DNA of 64,000 nucleotides, from assembly GCF_900167135.1 (NCBI RefSeq), contig NZ_FUWZ01000001.1, positions 1,970,336 to 2,034,335 on the forward strand. The letters run 5' to 3'. Positions 58,803-64,000 of this stretch are shown in pieces; the stretch's first letter is position 1, and every line of letters begins with the position of its first letter. A program made the translations under genes and the position numbers. Origin of the DNA: Chitinophaga eiseniae. GTDB lineage: Bacteria > Bacteroidota > Bacteroidia > Chitinophagales > Chitinophagaceae. The notes beneath the pieces were generated by a model that searched no databases, was not told where the DNA came from, and saw only the letters and a list, made by a program, of their open reading frames with translations.

Positions 58803-59543
58803 GTGAAAGTAGGATTATTTATACCGTGTTATATTGACCAGTTTTATCCGCAGGTGGGCATTGCCACGCTGCAGCTGTTGCAGAAGCTGGGATGTGAAGT
58901 GGAATACCCGCAGGGACAAACCTGTTGCGGTCAGCCTATGGCCAATTCAGGCTATGAGCATCTGACGCATCAGTGCAACAGCCTCTTTGTCCGCAATTTT
59001 GCGGCCTACGATTACATTGTGGGGCCTTCCGGCAGCTGCGTGCTGCATATTAAAGAGCATCTGCATGATCCTGCGCATGAACCGGCGGCTGCCGGCATAC
59101 GGGAACGTATATATGAACTAACCGCTTTCCTGACAGATATATTAAAGGTAACGGCCTTGCCTGCACGATTTCCGCATAAGGTAGGGCTGCACCAGAGCTG
59201 CCATGGTCAGCGCGGCCTTGGCCTGGCGCAGATGAGCGAGCTGGTGGCGGCGCCCTTCTCCAAACCGGAACAGCTGCTTCGTATGGTGGCAGGCCTGGAA
59301 CTGGTGGAGCTGGACCGCAAAGATGAATGCTGCGGTTTCGGCGGCACCTTCTGTGTTACAGAAGAGGCCGTTTCTGTGAAAATGGGAAAAGACCGTGTAA
59401 CCGATCACGTTAAACACGGCGCTGAAGTCATCACCGGCACAGATGTTAGTTGCCTGATGCATATGGAAGGTATTCTCCGCCGGCAGCATCAGCCGGTAAA
59501 AGTGATGCATATTGCTGAAATCCTTAATCAACAGATCCCATGA
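58803..59543 (+). CDS. lutA: L-lactate dehydrogenase complex subunit LutA-like (Fe-S protein)
   Basis: About 246 residues. It has the two CCG cysteine-rich domains of the family: CCGQPMANSGY near residue 41 and CCGFGGTFC later, which bind iron-sulfur clusters and take electrons from lactate oxidation. The GTG start at 58803 gives the family-type N terminus (VGLFIPCYIDQFYP preceded by MK); the ATG at 58779 adds eight residues but lies only about four bases after the expected transcription start. The stop overlaps the start of lutB by 4 bp (ATGA), so the genes are translationally coupled. Confidence 0.9.
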   Translation: MKVGLFIPCYIDQFYPQVGIATLQLLQKLGCEVEYPQGQTCCGQPMANSGYEHLTHQCNSLFVRNFAAYDYIVGPSGSCVLHIKEHLHDPAHEPAAAGIRERIYELTAFLTDILKVTALPARFPHKVGLHQSCHGQRGLGLAQMSELVAAPFSKPEQLLRMVAGLELVELDRKDECCGFGGTFCVTEEAVSVKMGKDRVTDHVKHGAEVITGTDVSCLMHMEGILRRQHQPVKVMHIAEILNQQIP

Positions 59544-60922
59544 ACAGGCCAACCACTGATCACGCCGCACTGGCGGACAAGTTCAACGAAAACGAGCCAA
59601 GGGTAAACTGGCATGATGAAACGCTGTGGTGGGTGCGGGCCAAACGAGACCGCCAGGCCTGGAGTATCCCGGAATGGGAACAGCTGCGGGAAACGGCATC
59701 TCAAATAAAACTCAACGTGCTGGGCAACCTGCATGACTACCTGATACAGTTTGAGCAGCAGGCGCAACAGAACGGCGCCGTTGTTCACTGGGCTGCAGAT
59801 GCAGCGGAGCATAACCGCATCGTGACGGAGATCCTGAAGAAGCATGATGTAAAACGCATGGTGAAAAGCAAGTCCATGCTCACGGAAGAGTGTCATCTGA
59901 ATCCGCATTTGCAGGCCAACGGTATCGAGGTAATCGATACGGACCTCGGTGAACGAATTGTGCAGCTGGCGGAAGAACCGCCCAGCCATATTGTATTGCC
60001 CTGTATCCACAAAAAGAAAGAGGAGATAGGGGAGCTTTTTCATGAGCACCTGGGCACGCCGGCCGGTAATGCGGACCCTCAGTTCCTTACTGCGGCAGCA
60101 CGCCAGCACCTGCGTAAAGAGTTCCTGCAATCCAAAGCCGCTATTACCGGTGTAAACTTCGCCGTGGCGGAAACAGGGGAGATGGTGGTCTGTACCAATG
60201 AAGGTAACGCTGATATGGGCGCCCACCTCGCGGATGTGCATATCGCCTGTATGGGCATTGAAAAGATCATCCCGCAACGGAAACACCTGGGCGTGTTCCT
60301 GCGGCTGCTGGCACGCAGCGCTACTGGGCAGCCCATCACCACGTATTCCAGTCACTTCAGGCAGCCGGCTCCCGGCCGGGAACTGCATATCGTGATCGTA
60401 GATAACGGCCGCTCCCGGCAACTGGGGCGCGAAGATTTCCGCAACTCCCTGAAATGTATCCGGTGCGGCGCCTGTATGAATACCTGCCCGGTATACCGCC
60501 GCAGCGGCGGGCACAGTTATCATACTGCCGTTGCCGGCCCTATTGGCAGCATCCTGGCGCCTAATCTTGATATGAGAGACTATGCCGATCTGCCTTTCGC
60601 CTCTACGCTGTGCGGTTCCTGTTCCAATGTTTGCCCGGTAAAGATTGACATCCACCAGCAGTTATATAAATGGAGACAGGTACTGGTACAGGAAGGACAT
60701 ACCAGCGGTATGAAGACCGCCGGCATGAAGATGATGAACGCCGTACTCTCCAAACCCGGTAATTATAAAAAAGCCGGTAAAATGGGACGCTGGGTATTAC
60801 GTGCTTTCCCGGGTATGGTCAATAACCGCTTTAATCCCTGGTTCAAACAAAGGGAGATGCCGGCGCCACCTGCGCAGTCGTTCTCCGAATGGTATGCACA
60901 ACAACAGTCAACAAAGAAATAA
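59540..60922 (+). CDS. lutB: LutB-type lactate utilisation iron-sulfur protein
   Basis: 460 residues. An LUD-type N-terminal domain (MVKSKSMLTEECHLNPHL; VNFAVAETGEMVVCTNEG) precedes a ferredoxin-type pair of cluster motifs: CIRCGACMNTCPVYRR near residue 310 and LCGSCSNVCPVKIDIHQQL near residue 360. The C-terminal part fits LutB. It would transfer electrons in the oxidation of L-lactate to pyruvate with LutA and LutC. Its ATG lies in the ATGA overlap with lutA. Confidence 0.95.
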   Translation: MNRPTTDHAALADKFNENEPRVNWHDETLWWVRAKRDRQAWSIPEWEQLRETASQIKLNVLGNLHDYLIQFEQQAQQNGAVVHWAADAAEHNRIVTEILKKHDVKRMVKSKSMLTEECHLNPHLQANGIEVIDTDLGERIVQLAEEPPSHIVLPCIHKKKEEIGELFHEHLGTPAGNADPQFLTAAARQHLRKEFLQSKAAITGVNFAVAETGEMVVCTNEGNADMGAHLADVHIACMGIEKIIPQRKHLGVFLRLLARSATGQPITTYSSHFRQPAPGRELHIVIVDNGRSRQLGREDFRNSLKCIRCGACMNTCPVYRRSGGHSYHTAVAGPIGSILAPNLDMRDYADLPFASTLCGSCSNVCPVKIDIHQQLYKWRQVLVQEGHTSGMKTAGMKMMNAVLSKPGNYKKAGKMGRWVLRAFPGMVNNRFNPWFKQREMPAPPAQSFSEWYAQQQSTKK

Positions 60923-60945
60923 ACAACCCTAAATAATATATTGAT

Positions 60946-61512
60946 ATGAGTAGCAGGGAACAGATACTGGCCGCCGTGAAAAAAAATCAACCTGATACAG
61001 CAGCATTGCCTTCCTTACAAGGACTGGCAGGCGATATGCCGTCTACCCCGGAAGCTTATCGCAAAGTGCTGGAAAGTCTCGGCGGCAGCCTGTTTGAGAT
61101 TACCGATGCTGCACAGGTGCCGGCTTTGCTGGCACAACATTACCCGCATCTTGAAAGGGTAGTGTTCGCTGACGATAAACGGGAATGGGTAAACGAAGAC
61201 CCGCATCGGCTGGAGAATGTGGACATGGCTGTTGTAACAGGGCAGTGGGGCGTCGCGGAAAACGGCGCCATCTGGCTCACTGAAAATGATATAGCCGTGA
61301 GAGTATTGCCCTTTATCTGCCAGCATCTCGCTATCATCTTGCCACGGGAACGCATATTGGCTACCATGCACAATGCCTATGAAAAAATCGGTGCACCCCA
61401 AACCGGTTTCGGTGTATTTATTGCAGGCCCATCCAAAACCGCAGACATTGAACAATCCCTTGTATTAGGCGCCCATGGTGCAAAAAGTCTGGTCGTGTTT
61501 GTTTTAGGTTAA
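60946..61512 (+). CDS. lutC: LutC-type LUD-domain protein
   Basis: 188 residues, a single LUD domain. The motifs VTGQWGVAENGAIWLTE and IAGPSKTADIEQSLVLGAHGA are those of LutC. It completes the lactate-oxidising complex with LutA and LutB. The gap from lutB is 23 bp. No LutR-type regulator or lactate permease lies in the window. Only a short gttaa/ttaac stem follows, so no strong terminator is seen. Confidence 0.95.
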   Translation: MSSREQILAAVKKNQPDTAALPSLQGLAGDMPSTPEAYRKVLESLGGSLFEITDAAQVPALLAQHYPHLERVVFADDKREWVNEDPHRLENVDMAVVTGQWGVAENGAIWLTENDIAVRVLPFICQHLAIILPRERILATMHNAYEKIGAPQTGFGVFIAGPSKTADIEQSLVLGAHGAKSLVVFVLG

Positions 61513-61559
61513 ATTCATCTTAACTGTACGTTTATTCAAAAAATCACTTACTTTTATAA

Positions 61560-61664
61560 ATGAAAAGATGGTTTGTCGTCAGAAAATCATCGTTTTATGA
61601 AAGTTGGTATGGTGTTTGTTTTCACTGTGGCCGTCACAAGAACATCTTAGTACGTTCTATTTAA
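61560..61664 (+). CDS. Possible 34-residue basic peptide
   Basis: An ORF with ATG at 61560. It begins MKRWFVVRKSSFYESWYG and carries C20-x-x-C23 within CFHCGRH. It is basic and aromatic-rich, with no known family. The upstream sequence is AT-rich and offers no clear ribosome-binding site. It may be chance. Confidence 0.25.
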   Translation: MKRWFVVRKSSFYESWYGVCFHCGRHKNILVRSI

Positions 61665-61697
61665 ACCATATAGCCGAACATATCTTTAACCATATAG
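61664..61697. repeat. Direct repeat AACCATATAG, 24-bp spacing
   Basis: aaccatatag occurs at 61664-61673 and 61688-61697, each followed by (c)gaac. A partial third copy (gaatatag) lies at 61703-61710. The 24-bp period is near two helical turns plus, so a regulator could bind both on one face. It lies 37 bp before the five-Cys ORF. Confidence 0.45.
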
Positions 61698-61733
61698 CGA
61701 ACGAATATAGTTAACCGGAAAAATTGAAAGACC

Positions 61734-61859
61734 ATGTATCAATTATTTAGTGTGCCAGCGCATGAAAGAGTAAGCATCGAGAATGAGTGTCTGCAGAACA
61801 ATCAATCATGTGTAGCGGTGACCCGCCTGTCCTGTCCCGATATCAGCCTTTGTTGTTGA
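61734..61859 (+). CDS. Possible 41-residue cysteine-rich peptide
   Basis: An ORF with ATG at 61734 and TGA at 61857. Cys residues are at 19, 26, 34, 40 and 41, all in the C-terminal half together with Ser25, Thr30, Ser33 and Ser38. The N-terminal half (MYQLFSVPAHERVSIENE) has no Cys, so the peptide has a leader-and-core look like some modified peptides. There is no GG cleavage motif and no modifying enzyme gene in the window, so its nature is open. Confidence 0.4.
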   Translation: MYQLFSVPAHERVSIENECLQNNQSCVAVTRLSCPDISLCC

Positions 61860-61879
61860 AGTGGTTTATTTTAAATAGC

Positions 61880-61940
61880 CTGTAAAGTTAGTCGTCCGTA
61901 TAAACCTGTATGCGAACACAGGGGACGGGCCATCTTACAG
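61880..61940 (+). other. Nested stem-loop RNA structure
   Basis: Three stacked helices: ctgtaa with ttacag (outer), cgtcc with ggacg (middle) and cctgt with acagg (inner, loop of eight). A 7-base bulge lies on the 5' side between middle and inner helix. It starts 21 bp after the five-Cys ORF. No T run follows directly. It could be a 3' end structure or a leader element for the polysaccharide gene. Confidence 0.35.
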
Positions 61941-62222
61941 TTTGGCGGCTTTTCATGCGGCCTTTATTACCTTGTCAGTTATTGGATTGGTTGGAGCTAT
62001 TTTTACAAAAGCAACGTAAAAAAAATTTGATAGTTTACTTTTTCATAATAGTAGATGTCAAAATTTAGTGTTTACTTTGCATAACTTGAAAAACCGAAAA
62101 ATGCGAACCAAACCTTAAGCTATCTGACCGGAGAGTAAAGCGCCTCTATGAAAACCACCCACGCGCTACTTTACCAGATTGGACGAGCATATATTTCTTA
62201 ACCGTATCTATTATTGAAACCT

Positions 62223-64000
62223 ATGGTGAACAGATCATCATGGATTACCCCGTCATGGCTTATACTGCTGCTTGACCTTGGGTGCTCCGTCATCGCCATC
62301 AATCTTGCCTTCCTGCTCAGGTTGAATTTTGATATGGAGGCCCTCACTCCGTATCCGCTCGAAGAAATCTCCTTTATCGTATTAGGTGTCACGCTTGGCC
62401 TGTCACTGTTGCTACGTACGTACCGCGGTATTGTCCGGCATACCAGCCTGGCCGACATTGCGAACATCGCCTGCATGAACTTTGTCAGCTGTTGTATTCT
62501 TCTTACCATCGGTTACAGCCATATTCTGGATGCGGAAGTGAACTTCTTCCCATTGTCAGTGGTCCTGATCGGTTTCTTTATCTCTTCCTTCTTATTACTG
62601 TCTTACCGCCTGTTGGTGAAATGGGTATTTAAGTACTATAAAAATTTTCGCGCTGTCAACAAAACAAGGGCTGCTATTTATCATACCGGCCATAGCAGCA
62701 TCATGTTGCGCAAAGCGATCAACGACAATCCGGACGCAGATATCCGCATCGTGGCATTCCTGGCGGAAACCAACGGTCACGCCGGTAAATCCATCGAAGG
62801 ATTACCCGTATATCCGGCCCGTACGGGCCACTTCTTCAAAATGGCGAAACAAGGCAGGATATCCCTGCTGCTGATACCGGATGATCATCTGGATGCTCAA
62901 CTGCTGAATGAACTGGTGGATGAGTGCATTATGCTGAATATTAAAGTGCAGAAGATCATTTCTGTCAACCAATGGATTGATGGTACACAAAATAAAGGTA
63001 TACAGTTGAAAGACATTAATATTGAAGATCTGCTGGAAAGATCTGTCATCGATATCAAAAATGAAAAACTGGAAGAGGAGATAAGAGACAAGAGCGTCCT
63101 GGTGACCGGTGCCGCCGGTTCTATCGGCAGTGAAATTGTGCGCCAGGTCATCCGTTACCAGCCGGCTGTCATCATCCTCTGCGATAAGGCGGAATCACCG
63201 CTGCATGAACTGGAGCTGGAGATGGCGGAACTGGGAACCAGCATTCCCATCATTCCGTTTATCGGTAACGTGTGCGACAAGTCACGCATGCAACAGCTTT
63301 TCGAAGTATATGCACCGGCCATCGTATACCATGCTGCCGCCTACAAACATGTGCCCATGATGGAAAAAAATCCTTCCATCGCGGTGATGAACAATGTGCT
63401 AGGCACCAAGATCATGGCGGAGCTGGCAGTGGATTTCGGCGTGGAGAAATTTGTGATGGTGTCTACTGATAAAGCAGTGAACCCCACAAATGTAATGGGG
63501 GCTTCCAAACGTATTGCAGAGATCTTTACACAATCATTTAATAACAGGATCAACGAACAGTTCAAGAAAACCGGTCCGGTATTTGGGCTACCGCCTACCC
63601 GTTTTATTACCACCCGTTTCGGAAATGTACTCGGGTCTAATGGTTCGGTGATACCGCGCTTTAAAAAACAACTGGAAAACGGCGGACCGCTCACGGTAAC
63701 GCATCCGGAAATCACCCGCTATTTTATGACGATCCCCGAAGCCTGCCAGCTGGTGCTGGAAGCAGGCGCCATGGGACAGGGCGGAGAGATATTTGTTTTC
63801 GATATGGGCAAACCCATGAAAGTGGCCGACCTGGCAAAGAAAATGATACGAATGGCAGGCAAGGAACCAGGAAGGGACATTCAGATCGTCTACTCCGGAC
63901 TAAGACCAGGAGAGAAGTTGTATGAAGAACTGCTGAACAATGCAGAAAACACACTGCCTACCTATCATGAAAAAATACTGATCGCCAAAGTGCGTAGCTA
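62223..64000 (+). CDS. FlaA1/CapD-type nucleotide-sugar epimerase/dehydratase (5' part)
   Basis: The frame runs from the ATG at 62223 to the window end, so at least 592 residues are present and the C terminus is missing. Four membrane helices (about residues 10-130) are followed by a CoA-binding-like domain and a short-chain dehydrogenase domain: VTGAAGSIGSEIVRQ near residue 295, YHAAAYKHVPMME, VSTDKAVNPTNVMGASKR and FFMTIPEA-like YFMTIPEACQLV. Such membrane proteins make UDP-4-keto sugars (FlaA1, PglF, WbpM) for surface polysaccharide or glycoprotein. It is likely the first gene of an exopolysaccharide locus. Confidence 0.92.
   Translation, partial: MVNRSSWITPSWLILLLDLGCSVIAINLAFLLRLNFDMEALTPYPLEEISFIVLGVTLGLSLLLRTYRGIVRHTSLADIANIACMNFVSCCILLTIGYSHILDAEVNFFPLSVVLIGFFISSFLLLSYRLLVKWVFKYYKNFRAVNKTRAAIYHTGHSSIMLRKAINDNPDADIRIVAFLAETNGHAGKSIEGLPVYPARTGHFFKMAKQGRISLLLIPDDHLDAQLLNELVDECIMLNIKVQKIISVNQWIDGTQNKGIQLKDINIEDLLERSVIDIKNEKLEEEIRDKSVLVTGAAGSIGSEIVRQVIRYQPAVIILCDKAESPLHELELEMAELGTSIPIIPFIGNVCDKSRMQQLFEVYAPAIVYHAAAYKHVPMMEKNPSIAVMNNVLGTKIMAELAVDFGVEKFVMVSTDKAVNPTNVMGASKRIAEIFTQSFNNRINEQFKKTGPVFGLPPTRFITTRFGNVLGSNGSVIPRFKKQLENGGPLTVTHPEITRYFMTIPEACQLVLEAGAMGQGGEIFVFDMGKPMKVADLAKKMIRMAGKEPGRDIQIVYSGLRPGEKLYEELLNNAENTLPTYHEKILIAKVRS

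Larger units (their letters stand above)
61513..62222. other. 710-bp interval with short ORFs and repeats
   Basis: Between lutC and the polysaccharide gene. It holds two plus-strand ORFs (61560-61664 and 61734-61859), a direct repeat (61664-61697), a nested stem structure (61880-61940) and, before the next gene, a repeated gtttacttt motif at 62033 and 62070. No tRNA or known RNA family was recognised. The polysaccharide gene has a leader of up to about 150 bp. Confidence 0.5.

Overview
The window looks like a chromosomal segment of a Bacteroidota genome of the Chitinophaga type. The evidence is the SusC/SusD pair with ECF sigma and FecR-type anti-sigma genes, STN and carboxypeptidase-regulatory-like domains on TonB-linked proteins, several -7 boxes of the Bacteroidota form TAnnTTTG, weak Shine-Dalgarno sequences and many large exported proteins. 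The genus is an inference from protein style. No rRNA, tRNA, CRISPR array, insertion sequence or prophage gene was recognised. The first gene (TolC type) and the last gene (polysaccharide epimerase) run off the window.

Layout. 1-3216: TolC/EmrA/EmrB-type efflux operon. 3335-14852: minus-strand block with a CodA-like amidohydrolase, an AraC regulator, a TonB-dependent receptor, a DUF962/Mpo1-like protein and a 1890-residue alpha-2-macroglobulin that carries a SusC-type plug domain. 14928-16720: Rossmann oxidoreductase, HxlR regulator and DoxX protein. 16807-18741: flotillin-like SPFH protein with an internal duplication. 19449-21848: FtsX/MacB-type permease. 22155-28298: putative 3-keto-glycoside cassette (ROK kinase, Tat-exported Gfo/Idh/MocA oxidoreductase, HEAT plus two DUF1080 domains) behind a promoter flanked by two LacI-type operators. 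28641-30863: a thiamine-diphosphate enzyme paired with a MEKHLA protein. 30931-32136: di-heme peroxidase lipoprotein. 32273-35347: ECF sigma, FecR and an STN protein with no TonB receptor. 35352-37778: MtfA-like and M28 peptidases.

37958-52759 is a polysaccharide utilisation locus: ECF sigma, FecR, SusC, SusD, a GH2 beta-galactosidase, a GH63/MGH1-like glucosidase, a fused APH-type kinase/class-III PLP enzyme, and RpiA, with very short or overlapping junctions after susD. The kinase and PLP domains resemble the hydroxylysine (or ethanolamine) kinase and phospho-lyase pair. With a beta-galactosidase and an alpha-glucosidase-type enzyme beside them, a coherent but unproven reading is catabolism of glucosyl-galactosyl-hydroxylysine, the collagen glycan. 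This is the most interesting system-level idea in the window.

The rest holds an MHS-family transporter, a cold-shock protein, a Pif1-like helicase with a C-terminal HTH followed by a luciferase-like monooxygenase, a small lipoprotein, a lutABC lactate-oxidation operon, a 710-bp interval with two unannotated short ORFs (one with five cysteines) and the start of an exopolysaccharide locus. Repeat-level features include two palindromes sharing a GGGCTTTAG core, a six-unit 8-bp tandem repeat and several intrinsic terminators.
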